Assembly: GCF_905163445.1 (NCBI RefSeq) | Contig: NC_053183.1 | Span: 2,790,001-2,854,000, forward strand | Length of the DNA stretch: 64,000 bases | Direction of reading: 5' to 3' | DNA from: Pararge aegeria | Lineage: Eukaryota; Arthropoda; Insecta; Lepidoptera; Nymphalidae | Shown: piece after piece, positions 37,096-49,454 of the stretch | Numbering within the stretch: the stretch's first letter is position 1 | How the letters are laid out: each line of letters begins with the position of its first letter | The notes under the pieces: model-generated | Told to the model about the DNA's origin: nothing | Seen by the model: the letters and a program-made list of their open reading frames with translations, nothing else | Databases searched by the model: none | Made by a program: the position numbers and the translations under genes

Positions 37096-38925
37096 GACTT
37101 TGATTAGTTATACTCGATTTTATAGCATAGGTTGGTTTGCTAAGCCGGTGAAGCCGTGATAGCCTATACAAGTGGTTACTGCTTCAGCTAGAGTAGGTTA
37201 TAATTTGGATTCATTTGAAAAACAAATCTAACTTTCTGAAAATAATTGTCGTAATTCCGTAAATTTTAATAATGAATTGAATGCTAAAACATAATGCATA
37301 TACAAACAAGGAACTAATTCTGATATGAAAGGAACCAGCCAAAAGGGCTTCCCTAATCCCTAATCAACTCGATCGTACGCCAAAAAAAGAGAAAACTAAT
37401 CACTTATGAATATAATATTAAATAGTCATTCTCATGCTAACTTCGTACTAACTCCCGATTCAGAAATCCTTACAAATAAAACTTTTGTTCGCACTCAAAC
37501 ATGGCCGATTTCATCTCGGTTACGCGGAGGCAATAATTCATATTTCCCGCTGTACCAAATTGACTGTGTAATTAGAATCTTGGCGCGATTTATACCCGCT
37601 ATAGTCTGACAGACACATGCTGCGTTCAGAAACCAGTGTGTACACAAAACGGCCCTGAAGAATTCGCGAGCTAAATACAACACCGCAAAAACAGGGCGTA
37701 CGACTTGGTCCATTATCCTCTCCCTAGCTTTTCAAATTACTATTGAATTTAAAGATTTCTCCCGTAGCATTTTTTAATATCGAATGCACGTCTCGACTCG
37801 GGAAACATGGGGTCCACGAACAAAAGTTTCTTATACGACATAGGTTACTTTGCCGTCAGCTTATATAAAATTTCTGAACGTAGAAAGGAATAAGGTTTAG
37901 ATTTATGTAAAATTCAAATATGGAATTGTATGGTACGTGCTGTGTGTCAACGGCATTCGATTGTATGAAACGGAACACGTTTTAGCGGATTTCGATTTTG
38001 GAACGTCCGAAGAGTCACATTAAAAATACCTATTGCTTCTTTCTTTAAGTAAATATGAACTTAATAGCTTTCGAAATAAGGTTTTATGGAAGCATATAAA
38101 TTTAAGAGATGCGGAGATTTTAGTCAAAAGAACAACCGGCTTGTGCCAAAACGGATACTTTTATGCATTGTAAAGAAATACACTGTTTCAACAGTGGAAG
38201 TAGATCTTAAGTGAATCTTAAGTTCACTTATTTCTTGAGTACCTATTTTATCACATTTGATTTGCACTCGAAAAGAAAAATTTCACATGAAGCTTAGAAG
38301 CTAATAGATCTATTAGTTCAATGGAACTTATACTTGACTTGAATATAGGGAAATTTTAGTTATAAAGTTTAGATTAGGTACACTCGGTATTACCCAGAGA
38401 CAGTTGATAAATTTTTAGGATTATTGAAATTCGATACACGTTGAGTGCATAAGTCGGAGCTTTATTATGAGGCCCATAGTTAGTGTTACAGTTATTTTGT
38501 AAAGTGGTTGAATAATAAAATAAACGTAAAACCCAATGTTTGACGTTGGAAGGCGACAGGTGGCGTTGTCAATGAATAATTCATCCCGGTCACTGTGCGT
38601 TGGCACCCCCCGCCCCGTCCTACAGGACAATGTTTACTCGATTCCGGGGTCCGGGGACATACCTTTCCTATGCATTTGAATAAAATATACATTGAATTGG
38701 TTAAACATTTCCGCGGTTTTACGCATGGATGGTTATTTTTTTTGTTGTATGTCGATGAGCAATGTTTGCTGCTTTTAACAGGAATAATTGACGGATAAAG
38801 GGAAGGCCACATCGTCTCGTTCCGCCTGCATCCTTAGCGGCGTTTAAGTTTAGACTAAGCAGACATCCTAGCTGATGGTAACTTCATAGAGCATGCAAGG
38901 AGCACGTCATGCAACATGTTGCCCT
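37096..38925. other. non-coding stretch, nothing recognised
   Basis: No family match in any small open frame. A GC-rich patch near 38600-38660 (CACCCCCCGCCCCGTCC) and a small palindrome around 38209 are the only departures from AT-rich background. Confidence 0.3.
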
Positions 38926-38929
38926 ATGT

Positions 38930-39345
38930 TAAGAAGAAGAAGAAGAAGAAATACTTTATTGCACACAAACATGAAAATTTACATAAAATATAGAATAAAC
39001 AAAGGAACAAGAATTGTAGGCATGCAAATGCGGCCTTATTGCTGCAAGCAATCTTTTACAGGCAAACTCTGGCAGAAGAAAACCAACCGAGCGGGATAGT
39101 GCAATTATATACACATATAAATTCGAAAATAAATAGACATACATAAACATAGATATAAAATAAATATATATATATAAATATATAATTATATAATGAAAGA
39201 AGAAGTTAAGCCTCATGCGCCTGGAATTACTCTGGCAAAAGCGCCCTTCCGACCGGAACACAGCATTGCAACAGTGGCAGAAATAAGCATGGCAATAGTA
39301 CTTCTCCGGAAAAGCGTCAAAAAAAGCTCTCCTACTGCTTCTTCT
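38930..39345 (-). mobile_element. LINE tail fragment and adjoining repeat
   Basis: AAGAAGAAGAAGAAGAAGAAAT then GGCCTTATTGCTGCAAGCAA (minus-strand 3' end, like 20005-20145). Further on, GCAGAAATAAGCATGGCAAT also appears at 18905 and is probably part of the same element. Confidence 0.55.
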
Positions 39346-39547
39346 CATTTTAGCCTAGGGTATACCCCTAAGCCATCCAGAAACAAAACTTGTACCCCGG
39401 AATTTTAAATGGATTCCGCTCTACGATTCCATGATTATTGTAGTCAACTTTTACGAGACCGAATAAGTAGATTTGGAACAAATCATACTAGGCACTCTGT
39501 TAATACATGCAGGAACTTCTTAAGATTTAGCTATCATATGATGATAG

Positions 39548-39640
39548 AGACCACTCTATATGTATCAAATTATAGCAAAATCTGATGACATGCTCTATCA
39601 TCTGATGACATGGTGATAGAGTGGAGTCTATCATCATTAT
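39548..39640. repeat. imperfect inverted repeat with inner direct repeat
   Basis: ATGATGATAGAGACCACTCTAT pairs with ATAGAGTGGAGTCTATCATCAT with two mismatches. ATCTGATGACATG occurs twice between them. Confidence 0.55.
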
Positions 39641-40680
39641 CATTTTAATATGCCACAGTAAGGTACATGCCTCCTTTATTAGAGGCGAGAGGGATTTATG
39701 CCTGTTTTTCTAACGTTACACAAACTCTTATATTGTGATATCTAACGACGTTACGACTCAGGATTCGCCGGTCGTAAAGTTTAAAGGACTGTTAAACTGA
39801 CACTTTTTTTAATATTCCATACGAAAAATCAAAATGAAATACAAATTTAGAATACCAGACCTTATGGCAAGTAGGGTTAAACGTTGCCTAGTGAAAATAG
39901 AATGGTGAAAGGTAAATTTATGCGTTGGAAGAAATCTTTAATTATTGGCGTTATAGGCATTGTGATGTCCGTGGTTAGTGAACATGGGTATTACAGATTA
40001 TTTTCTTAAATAACTCCTCCTTTTACAACAGTATAATGTTGTGCTTATTGACCATCCTACGCCATCTCTCCCACGGCTAAGAGACTAGAGTCACTGGTAG
40101 AGATCTCTTATAGAGATAAGCGTTTCCTTGTAGACATATTTTCTTGTAGACTCATAAAGCCACATCTTTGAGTACTAATTAAATAAATTAAATAAATAAG
40201 TCACGTGCTTGCAGCTACCGTCACCTCAAATCTGCCGTGGTAGTACACACTAGTATTGCACAAAACTTGACTTATTAACGTAATATAATCATTGTAATAT
40301 TGACATGAGTACTGCAAGGTACGAAACCTTGCAGTTTTTGCAATACTCCATAAGGTACTTCAATTGTTGAAGTCAAGTCAACGCAGCTGCCACCCCCTCG
40401 CGTTAAGTGCCTGCAATTAACTACGATCGCTAAACGTAGTATTACAAATACGACCTGTTTAATGCATTATTTTTGTTAGCTTTCGAGGCGAGGAAGGCAT
40501 TCATTTACTAATTTATTTAACTATGAAAGTTTTTCGCTAGCTTACTGACAGATAAGTGGCAGATTTGTTAAAATTCTTTTTAAGGAATTATTAGGTATAT
40601 TTAGGTAGTTAGTCCTATTTCTTGTTACCATCAGTGATTTTTGAGTCACGATTGGCCCCTTAATATCTGGTCGCCCTAGA
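39641..40680. other. non-coding stretch with a small hairpin
   Basis: A 10-bp perfect hairpin at 40311-40335 (ACTGCAAGGT / ACCTTGCAGT). Otherwise no recognised content. Confidence 0.35.
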
Positions 40681-40691
40681 CCATAGCTACT

Positions 40692-40833
40692 GGACTTTAG
40701 GTCTAGCTGTCATTAGCGTACCAGCAGCACAAACGGCTGATTCTTTGAGCACGCTAGAGTTTGGACTTTAGGTCTAGCTGTCATTAGCGTACCAGCAGCA
40801 CAAACGGCTGATTCTTTGAGCACGCTAGAGTTT
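40692..40833 (+). repeat. perfect 71-bp tandem duplication
   Basis: Units 40692-40762 and 40763-40833 are identical, beginning GGACTTTAGGTCTAGCTGTC and ending CACGCTAGAGTTT. No mismatch implies a very recent event or an assembly artefact. Confidence 0.95.
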
Positions 40834-40884
40834 TGTTTTTTAAACATACGATGTGTTAAAGTTTCATTTTTCTACTTGTAGCTG

Positions 40885-40985
40885 CGGCTAGCTGTAGCCC
40901 GCGACTCTGTCCGCGTTTGTTTACGTTTTTACAAAATACCGTTGGAAGTTTATTCGCCAGAGCTTAAAATTATTTATTTATTTAT
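40885..40985 (+). repeat. CCCGCG-type repeat fragment
   Basis: GCTAGCTGTAGCCCGCGACTC then GTCCGCGTTTGTTTACGTTT. 5' part only. Confidence 0.5.
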
Positions 40986-41036
40986 TCACATCTTACATTA
41001 CAGGAAAAAGTTATCCTAATACGACAATGCAGCATG

Positions 41037-41258
41037 TTATGTAAATTTTAATAATATATATAACAATAGTGTATATGATAAAATCCAAATCGCTATATTT
41101 GTGAGTTTACTCAGAGTGCAACAAAATAAATCCGTCTTCTCGGCTATCACATTGAGGGTACGGAGTGCGCGCGTCAGTGGCGCCTCCTTCAGTAGCTTGG
41201 TGCGCCCGTTCGGCACCGCCAGCAGCGATGGCCGGTTTATGAATACGTAGTGTCTACC
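41037..41258 (-). pseudogene. LINE ORF C-terminus, open for 73 codons
   Basis: The minus-strand frame starts abruptly at the MITE boundary: FINRPSLLAVPNGRTKLL, APLTRALRTLN and AEKTDLFCCTL, then an AT-rich end and a TAA. High GC and codon use unlike the surroundings. It resembles the conserved C-terminal peptide of a lepidopteran non-LTR polymerase. Confidence 0.65.
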
Positions 41259-41524
41259 CAGCAGGGCTAGAATAGGCAGGAGATAAAAATTATATACCCT
41301 GATTATATCCCCCGACAGGGGATATAATTAACGTGTCCATCTGCTAAAGCACGGGAACATGGAATAAGAGACGTTTACTCCCGTTTATTATTTACATCTA
41401 TATTATTTGGATATTATTTCCACCTGTGGCGCTTATACTCTGAGAGTTGATAAAGCTATGGGAGAAGAAAAAATGTTATTCTTTCCCCGGGGAGATAATT
41501 GTCTCCTGCCCTTGCTAGCCGTGC
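41258..41524 (+). mobile_element. MITE, GGCTAGCA-end family
   Basis: Inverted ends CAGCAGGGCTAGAATAGGCA and, inverted, GCACGGCTAGCAAGGGCAGG. Interior identical in order to 26115-26386 (GGGATATAATTAACGTGTCC, GAGAGTTGATAAAGCTATGG). Confidence 0.65.
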
Positions 41525-42264
41525 ATAGCGCCACCTACTTTTATAGGTAAATGTAAAATTTTGTCATTATTCCTATTGCGGCTAAGACTTCTATATGTCA
41601 CAAATGAACTATGTGGAAACGGTACCTTTACGTTTTTCTAGTATACAAAGTATCCTATGTGAAAGGTATGTGTATAATATGAAAATCGATAGCAACGCCT
41701 TCCGTATGTCCATAGATAGCTATTTCATTTTACGTTTTTAAATCTGCGAGTGATCGCTACGTACCGATAAAGCCGCAAAATTGTACATCTCTTTGATGTT
41801 AAAAAAACGTAATTCCATTCATCAAAGTCGCGTTTAAACATTTGCGTACACAAACGTTATTACTAAACTGCAGCATTTTGTTTATTATTACATCGTTAGC
41901 ATTAGCTAAGACTGTAATTATAATAGTTCTTTTAGGGTAAACTCTAATTACAATACCTTTTAACTTCATACCTAACTCGTATAAGGTGTGTAGGTTTAAT
42001 TTGAGGCTTGATGTCGGTGGTTAACGTCGTAACAGTATGTTCCAATAAGGTTATCTATAATATTTATCTATAACTCCGCCATATGGCCCCTAACTTCGCC
42101 GTGTATATGAATTAAGTGAGAGGCGATGTTTGATGTTTCGTTTGGTAAAATATGTTTACATGTACGTTAATTTTCATAATATACTAGCGAACCCGACAGA
42201 CGTCTTCCTGCCCGTTAAGGAGGAGGAAGTGGGTGATAAACACACGTACAGATTTTATGAATGA
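41525..42264. other. non-coding stretch, little recognised
   Basis: Only a short ACTAGCGAACCCGACAGACG scrap near 42183, a relative of the CCCGCG family (compare 23684). Confidence 0.35.
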
Positions 42265-42400
42265 ATGAATGAATATACTTTTATTGCACACCACAAAATG
42301 TACATAGAAAAAAAGGAAAGTATAACAAAACAACGTGTACAATTTGTTGGCTTTATCGCTTCATAGCGATTTCTTCCAGGCAACCAATGGCGAAGTTAAA
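42265..42400 (-). mobile_element. LINE tail fragment (GCGATAAGG-like family)
   Basis: TGAATGAATGAATATACTTT marks the tail. TTTATCGCTTCATAGCGATTT and CCAGGCAACC follow on the plus strand. Confidence 0.6.
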
Positions 42401-43260
42401 AAACAGAAACTAGTTAGTAACAGATTTTTTGAAGTAAAACTTCTTTAGGCGCGACTAGGGAGTGACTCAGATTTTTTTCTGACGGAAGTAACGCTTACGT
42501 CAGACGTCTGTCTAGTTTCCGCTAATTAAAAATAATAATTTGGATTGGTCGTAAGTATATGTTATATACTCCACGCTTCTTGACTTATACGCTAGCTAGT
42601 GGCAAATATCATAATCAACTGGGATTATTGATATTTTCAAACGGATCAATTGTGAATTGCAAAGTGAATAAAAATTCAAAACAGTTATTCTATTTAACAA
42701 ATGAAAATATTTATAAAATGAAATAGTGAATATGAAATGAAATGGTGGAGTCCCAGGAACACTTTACTCTTTCATTAATAATTTAAAAAAAATAATTTCT
42801 TCAATCGCACGTGAATGTTACACACACACACACTTTGTTCTCAAATTGTGGCGTCGTGTGTGCTATACTACTATCTTCTGCGATTGCTCGTTGTGATCGA
42901 TCGCTATGTTTCTTTTACTTTGGGACGCTGTATATCAGAAATTAAGTGCAAATAGAATGCCAGTAACTTGTACAAATAGTAACTGTAATGACACTTGCAC
43001 ATGTGCAAGGTAACGGACGTCATGTAAGCGATACAGCAAGAAACTCGTGCGAGTGTACTTGCTTGTTGGAACGCAATGATTTGCTTGCGATCTCCGTATA
43101 TGGAGTCTTTTCTATTCTTCTTTTTACGGGGCCGTTTTCCGCACGTAAGCTTTTAGCTTGTTGTACGTTGAAGTCTTCCCCGCTTGCTTCTCCAGCCAAC
43201 TAAGCTTCTGGGAGAAGTAAGCTCAGTCTTTCAGAAAGCTTTCCGAGGACGCCCAAGTTA
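42401..43260. other. non-coding stretch, nothing firm
   Basis: A 71-codon open frame at 42988-43203 has no recognisable family, and the flanks look unique. No promoter or splice context seen. Confidence 0.3.
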
Positions 43261-43264
43261 CTTA

Positions 43265-43425
43265 AAGACCTTTTAAAGGTTTATTTATTTATTGATACAC
43301 TTAATTTGTATACCACAAAAAGAAAAATAAATGGACACAACAAGAGGAAACTTAAAAAGTAGGATACCAAAGGCGGCCTTATCGCTTAGAGCCTGGAAGG
43401 GATTCCAGGACCATAGGATTAGGAA
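43265..43425 (-). mobile_element. LINE tail fragment (GCGATAAGG-like family)
   Basis: TTATTTATTTATTGATACAC then AAGGCGGCCTTATCGCTTAG on the plus strand. Confidence 0.6.
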
Positions 43426-43772
43426 AATCAAGAGAAGGAAACCGATTGGTGGTTGTTATTATTACATACATAATTACGTATAACTTTACACTAATACTTA
43501 TCCAGATTACACACATTATTTTTTTAAATATTAATATTTAATAATAATAATAAATATAAAAAATAACAAACAAATAGACTAAAAAATAAAACTGTTTCCA
43601 TAACCAAACACACTAAAGTACGATTGAAGTTAAAGAGTTTGGTAAAGGCTTGTTTGTTAAAGGCGTGGTAATGTTGACCAACCAGGCTATTATAATGCTG
43701 AGCCATGGTCTACGCCAACACAGCTGTTGAGGGACAGCTTTTTATGGAGTGATAACTTTCTTTAAATGCACT

Positions 43773-43967
43773 TCCAATATTGGATACCAAAATTTTGGAC
43801 GGGTTGCCTCCTTTATTACCACTGCACAATATTCGGCATCATTGTATTGGATAGGTCGAATTGACCTCTTTTATTACGAGTACCTACCACTGCACAATAT
43901 TGGGTACCAAAATATTGGATGGGGTGAACTGACGCTTTTTCATCACCACTGGACGGGTTGCAATATA
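43773..43967 (+). repeat. degenerate tandem repeat, three units
   Basis: CAATATT-GG-TACCAAAAT-TTGGA...TTATTACCACTGCA recurs three times with units of roughly 55-68 bp and considerable drift. Confidence 0.6.
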
Positions 43968-44025
43968 TGTTAAATAATGTATTTATTAAGATAAGGAAAT
44001 CAACAAAAATAAATGAGAAATAATT

Positions 44026-44145
44026 TGACGAAAATATGGGCATGGTACCCAAAATGCTGGCGCTATTGCCCTTTTGAATCGCTAGACTTAGCCGTTGGAT
44101 TAAATAAGCGCCAGATTTAGGGTCACCAGACGTTAAAACCAATTT
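44026..44145 (-). pseudogene. LINE ORF C-terminus remnant, copy 2
   Basis: SGDPKSGAYLIQRLSLAIQ and KGNSASILGTMP on the minus strand, clearly related to 16504-16703. Confidence 0.68.
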
Positions 44146-44674
44146 TTAGGAGACGATGCGACCACGGGCTCAGAGTCTCATATACAACGTGTAACAGAAT
44201 TACGAAATACTGTTGGTATACTGTTGGTAAGGATTCTTTAGTATACTTCATAAGGAATCACCCCGTACAAATATAAAATCAAAAGAAGCATCTTTATTTT
44301 TCCATACAAACGAATTCAAAACAATCTAAGTGTTTACCTACTTATGACAACCCTGTTGAAGATAAAAGACCGACACGCGCATAGAACCTACGCTATGCAA
44401 CACGTACCTAATACACTTTATTAGGTCACTTGGTTTTAACTAAGCATGTGATGTTAGGGCTGTATCTGATTTCTTTCAGTAAAAACTATGCCAGTAGTTT
44501 GCTCAAAAACTATTAGGTTTTTGGTTTAACAAGATAAGCGCGTGAATTGTATTATTTCGGTTTTCATTAACACGGTTTATAATATATATTCATATATCTT
44601 ATATTTTTATATTGTAGTTAGTTTTCTCGAAGTTCTTGGCACAGTGGTCATAAAAGTGATAGGTCCCGAGTTCG

Positions 44675-44785
44675 GAATTGCCATATAAGAATTCCTACCG
44701 ACGACGCCGACTTAGCGATTTAGCGTTTCGGTAGGATGCCGCGTATATACCGATTAGGGGTACAGGTTTAATATAACTGCCAACT
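44675..44785 (+). mobile_element. SINE family A fragment
   Basis: CCTACCGACGACGCCGACTT, TTTAGCGTTTCGGTAGGATG, CCGATTAGGGGTAC. Internal piece. Confidence 0.55.
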
Positions 44786-45843
44786 GCGGTTATAAGTCAC
44801 ACGCGAAATCACTGCTTTCTAGTAACATATTTTCAATTTCCTCAAGGTATACTCGTGTTTTTTCAAATTAACAAAATAGAGAGCAGATGCCGTTGCCGAA
44901 CCCAAAGACACCTTCCTCTTTCAATTTCACAGTAATTGTTCATCTCACAATCGATGCCTTACTTGCCAGGATATATGGAGTAATAATAATTTCAATTGTG
45001 CAATCTGGAGCAGATCCTAAATCTTCATTGTTAACTTATACTCCGCGATATCTTTTGTTGTTTAAGGAAGTGTGCAAATTTGACAATGTAGATGCGCCCT
45101 TAAGGTTCGAAAGGTCATGGATTGCAGCTGTCTGCACTGAACTTTATTTTTTAATCTGTAAAGGCGGTTTTGACGTTGACATGCGACGTGAACTTTATTC
45201 TTTTTCTTCGTATAAAGGCAAAGGTAAAATTGGTTCGGCCCGAGTTCGGTTTTTTTAAGAACCTTCATGTAAATGGTATGATTTATTTTTGACAACAATG
45301 ACTCCTTGGTATGGGAAATTTACGAGTAGATCGAGGGGCGGGAATATTGGATACCTGAACTAAACGTTAGGTTGGTTTAGTTATTATTATCAGTCCATTT
45401 TAATTCTACATCTTTAAGTTCTTCCGTTGGCAAATAAATGTATCGTTTTAGTTAAATTATTTAGATTTTTTAAGGCTCCAATTTTTAAAACGCCACATTG
45501 GTAATCTGAACTTTTAAAGGAAATAATTATTAATTTAAAATTTCGATAGTTTATTAAAAGTCTGCGATAAAATATTAATGTGTTCACATGTAACGTTTTA
45601 TAAATAGAAGCCTAAATATTTTTTTACGATTTCCTTATGTAGATACTAAAAATATAATTGAAATACAAAAAAATTGCAAATTACCGCAGTATAAAGCTAA
45701 AATAATTGATTATTTTGATTATCAATTTATGGAAGATAACGCAGCGGTGGAATTAAATTACATTAGGTATTAATACTACTAAATAAAGCCTTTAGTTTAA
45801 GTAACTTAAATCCCTGAAATCTCCATCTTAGAAAAGCTTCGAA
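44786..45843. other. non-coding stretch with an unassigned ORF
   Basis: Plus-strand open frame of 123 codons (44887-45258; MPLPNPKTPSSFNFTVIVHL at its start). I recognise no family, coding character is weak, and there is no neighbouring exon. Left unannotated as a gene. Confidence 0.25.
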
Positions 45844-45884
45844 GATCATTATTATAAAGACGAGACGTCTTTATAATAATGATC
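45844..45884. repeat. perfect 19-bp hairpin, 3-nt loop
   Basis: GATCATTATTATAAAGACG, AGA, then its exact complement. Confidence 0.92.
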
Positions 45885-47145
45885 GCCGTTATAAACACAG
45901 ATTTAAGGACATACAGAACCCTCATTCAGCCATTATTGTGTGCAGTGCATTGTGTCAAAAAAACAGTGTAAACGCCCTGGCACATATCACAACACATCCG
46001 CGAAATGTTGCTAAGTTTTCCAATTTTCCCCATTTTATCGTAAACGTTTAGAACATTAGAGGTACAATAATTACTGACAACTGACTACTGCTAAATAGAG
46101 TGAAGTGTCTAACCGCCGCGCCTGTCCGAGAAACGCTACTAAAGTGGAGTGGTTTTTGATGCCTCAATATTAGTCGTGTACACTGTTTCTGTATACTCTT
46201 AATTCTGTGGTTACAACGTATGAAGTCATAAAATTCTCAAGTATGGATAATACGAACACAAGTTATTAAAAAACCACTTATCTCAGTGTATCCCGAAGAT
46301 AATAATCGAGACATAAAGCTCCATAACATAGTCGTTAAACTTAACCACTTGCGATACTAAAAATCTTTTATAACTGTAACAGCAATAAAGTGATTCATTG
46401 TAATCGTGAGCAATCTATTTTTCTATGGTTTCGAACCTGCGACAGAATATGTACGTATTGTCCCAAAAAGTACAGAGTATCTTCACACACTGTTAATGGA
46501 AAAGCTACTCTATCAAAGGGTATTTAAGTTGAAATTCGCCTGCAGGATACTGCAAGTACAATAAGCCAGTTCCCCTCCGATAGACGATATTTTATTGTTT
46601 AACTTTGCCCTCGTTCCTTATGACTTTCGATTCGCAAAAAAAAAAACTATTGTAAATAATCAAATAGTTCTTAGGCTTTTTATAGGAACAAGTTTTCTTT
46701 TATACGGCTTTTTTTTTATTTTCTTTTATAAAAAGGTTTAGCTTGCTTGGCTTAACCCTATACCCATATGTAGATGGAAGTAATAATAATTAAAAAAAAA
46801 GAAAAAAAAAGTGAACTGTATTTGTAATTTCTCTTAAAATAAAACTTAAGGATAGGCATTGTAGGAGTTATAAAAAAAGACCCTGTTTTTATAACTCATA
46901 CTGGATTAATATAACTCATTTTATATCATCTGCATACTTATTCATTTATTTACGAAGCCAACGTTATATACAATGCCTTAATATTATTATAGACATAACG
47001 ACAATATTCTGAATTTTACATTGTACACCCCACTAACAGGCTAACTCTGCATGCATCATGAAATATAGACGTTCTTCAATATACAGAACCTAAAACTAAA
47101 GAGATAAATTAAAAAAAAATATAAAAGATTTTATTTTTAGTTATC
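45885..47145. other. non-coding stretch, nothing recognised
   Basis: A 12-bp inverted repeat at 46865-46897 (GAGTTATAAAAA / TTTTTATAACTC) is the only structure noted. Confidence 0.35.
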
Positions 47146-47149
47146 TGTG

Positions 47150-47420
47150 AAGCGGTGATAGCATAGTGGTTAAGGCTTCGGCTTGCGTTTCGTGGAGACC
47201 GAGTTCGCGCCGGCACGCACCACTGACTTTTCGTAGTTATGTGCGTCTTGATTTAAGCAATTAAATTATCACTCGCTTTGAACGGTGAAGGAGAACATGA
47301 GGAAACCTGCATGCCTGAGAGTTCTCCATAACGTTCTCAAGGGCGTGTGAAGTCTACCAAGCACTTGGCCAGCGTGGAGGCCATTCTGAGAGGAGACCTG
47401 ACTCTGTAGTGGACCAGTAA
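47150..47420 (+). mobile_element. tRNA-headed SINE (family B), near full length
   Basis: GCGGTGATAGCATAGTGGTT (A-box) and GACCGAGTTCGCGCC (decayed B-box). The body continues to GTGGACCAGTAATGGG. Confidence 0.75.
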
Positions 47421-47659
47421 TGGGATCACGAATATAAAATACCCATTTGTAGATATCGTAATCTCCATTTTGTACATGTACTAACCCATTTCGGTAATTT
47501 TTGTGCCAATTAGGTGCTAAGAATAGATGATTACAAATGTGATTATTCTCATCTACAGAACTTAAATGTTTTATTTTCGTAGGTAAACAAAAATACTGGG
47601 TAGATACCTACTTGTGTAGTATTTAAAAATAGCTATGTTATTCATTGAAAATATTAACT

Positions 47660-47975
47660 ACTAGCTGTTGCCAGCGACTTCGTCTGCGTTTGTTTCTGTT
47701 TTTCGAAAGACATGTGGCATTCCATTTAGGTGTAATTCTACTGAAATTTTTAAGTTGTGTATTCTTATATAAAAAAGTAAGTAATTATTTAAATCGGTTA
47801 TCATTTGGCGGCGTCTCCCAAAAGAATTGAGCTTAATTTCGGGATATAAAGCATTTTATATTACTTCTAATTCCTTCAGGAATATGTGTACATAGTTTCT
47901 TGATGATCGATTCAGTAGTTTTTGCGTGAAAGCGTAACAAACAAACTTACATTCACATTTATAATATTAAGTAGG
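47660..47975 (+). repeat. CCCGCG-type repeat, nearly complete
   Basis: ACTAGCTGTTGCCAGCGACTTC through AAGCGTAACAAACAAACTTA and TTTATAATATTAAGTAGGGAT, the characteristic 3' end. Confidence 0.7.
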
Positions 47976-48640
47976 GATAGGGATTAAAAGTTATTATTTA
48001 TATTTCCGATAAATATAATCATTCCAAAAGTTATATATGTCTAAACTGATTTATTTGATGGAATTACTTTTTTTTTATTATAAAGTGACACACATTCTGA
48101 CTTATCGCTATACAAATAGAATATCCCTCAATTATAAAATATCTGTATTCTTTGCAACATGTTAAGCCTCGGTATTGAATTTTCAACCTTATTGGTTAGG
48201 ATTTAAAGTTATTTTTATGTTTTAAGGGTTTCAGAAGCTCTAAAGCTTTAGTTGTATTTTAGTTCTTATTGGTATGGTCTTAAGGGTTGTGTCTTGGTGT
48301 ATTTCAAGGATGTCTCCAGGTGCTAAGGGAATAAATCACCCTGCTTGGCCTCCTGACCTCCGGGTTTTAGGGATTAGGGGACCCGTTCCCAGGACCTTAC
48401 CGCAGACGGACTTGTACAAGAAACACTAATTTATTGGACAGCTAGCTTTTATTCGCGGCTTCGCTTTTATTTAAGTTATATCAATTAATTAATAAAATTA
48501 TCACAAGTTCGGTTTCGGTTTGGTTATCACGCAAAACTGTTAGAGTGGAAAATATTGTCAAGCTGCTTTGGAGTAACATGGTGGGTTTACGCTCTCGTAC
48601 GAGGTTTGGGCTGGAAACTGAAGATATATTTATTTTTACT
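47976..48640. other. non-coding stretch, nothing firm
   Basis: A short AGCTAGCTTTTATTCGCGGC scrap at about 48440 hints at a CCCGCG relative. No other content recognised. Confidence 0.3.
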
Positions 48641-48644
48641 ACAA

Positions 48645-48830
48645 GCTAGTCCTAGACTGCAAGCTCACTGTGGTAATTGCAGTGAAAAATGGTAGCGGGC
48701 TAACCTCTTTGGCTGCGTCGTACCGGAACGCGGCACGTCTTTGTCGGTAGGGTGATAACTAGCCACGGCTGAAAGCTACATTCAGGCTAGCCAAGAGAAA
48801 ATTTATAAAGTAAAAAAATTCCCAATTGTC
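48645..48830 (-). mobile_element. SINE family A copy, headless
   Basis: CTAGTCCTAGACTGCAAGCT, GCACGTCTTTGTCGGTAGGG and TAACTAGCCACGG on the plus strand. A minus-strand copy. Confidence 0.62.
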
Positions 48831-49454
48831 TATATCGGCAATCGTGCCTACCCTTATAAAAAGATGACGAAGCATTATTTCCCAAATCACTCGAAACGAC
48901 GTCAGCTTTATGGCAATGGTATAAATGATATTTAGTTCTAATGATGTCATAATTAAGTCCCCATGTTTTGTCTCACCGAAACCGGCCATTAATTACTCCG
49001 CTTCATAAAAATATCCTTTCTCACGACCCAAAGCCCGCGGAAGCACCTCCGCGATAAAGAATTAACTAACAGTACATAAAACTCATTCAGTAACACGCTT
49101 ACTATAAAGTTAGTAGACGTTCAGTAGGCGCTCTAGATACCTATAAACTAAAAATTTCGATATTTTCCTTTCTTCTAAATGAAGCATTATATTTGATTGT
49201 TTCACTGGAGAATTAATTTAACAGCCTACCTAAAAATCACCAAGAAAAAGATATAAGAATATATATTGGATACTAAATTAACTCTTATGTTTTTAGTTAT
49301 TTTATACTATTTTTAACCAACGAATGCATTACTCTTTTACAGTTCTAGTTGTGTTACTATTTCCATCTTGCTTTTTGGGCTCATTTTCATCAAGGTCAAT
49401 TAACTGGCTTAGCTGTTTAAAGTTAACAAATAGATAGAAAAAAAAGCATAGTAA

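Noticed and set aside
38930..39345. 130-codon minus-strand ORF
   Set aside because: Lies over a LINE tail with GAA repeats and AT microsatellite; repeat-derived.
44887..45258. 123-codon plus-strand ORF
   Set aside because: No recognisable family, no repeat match and no flanking exon; length is within chance for 64 kb.
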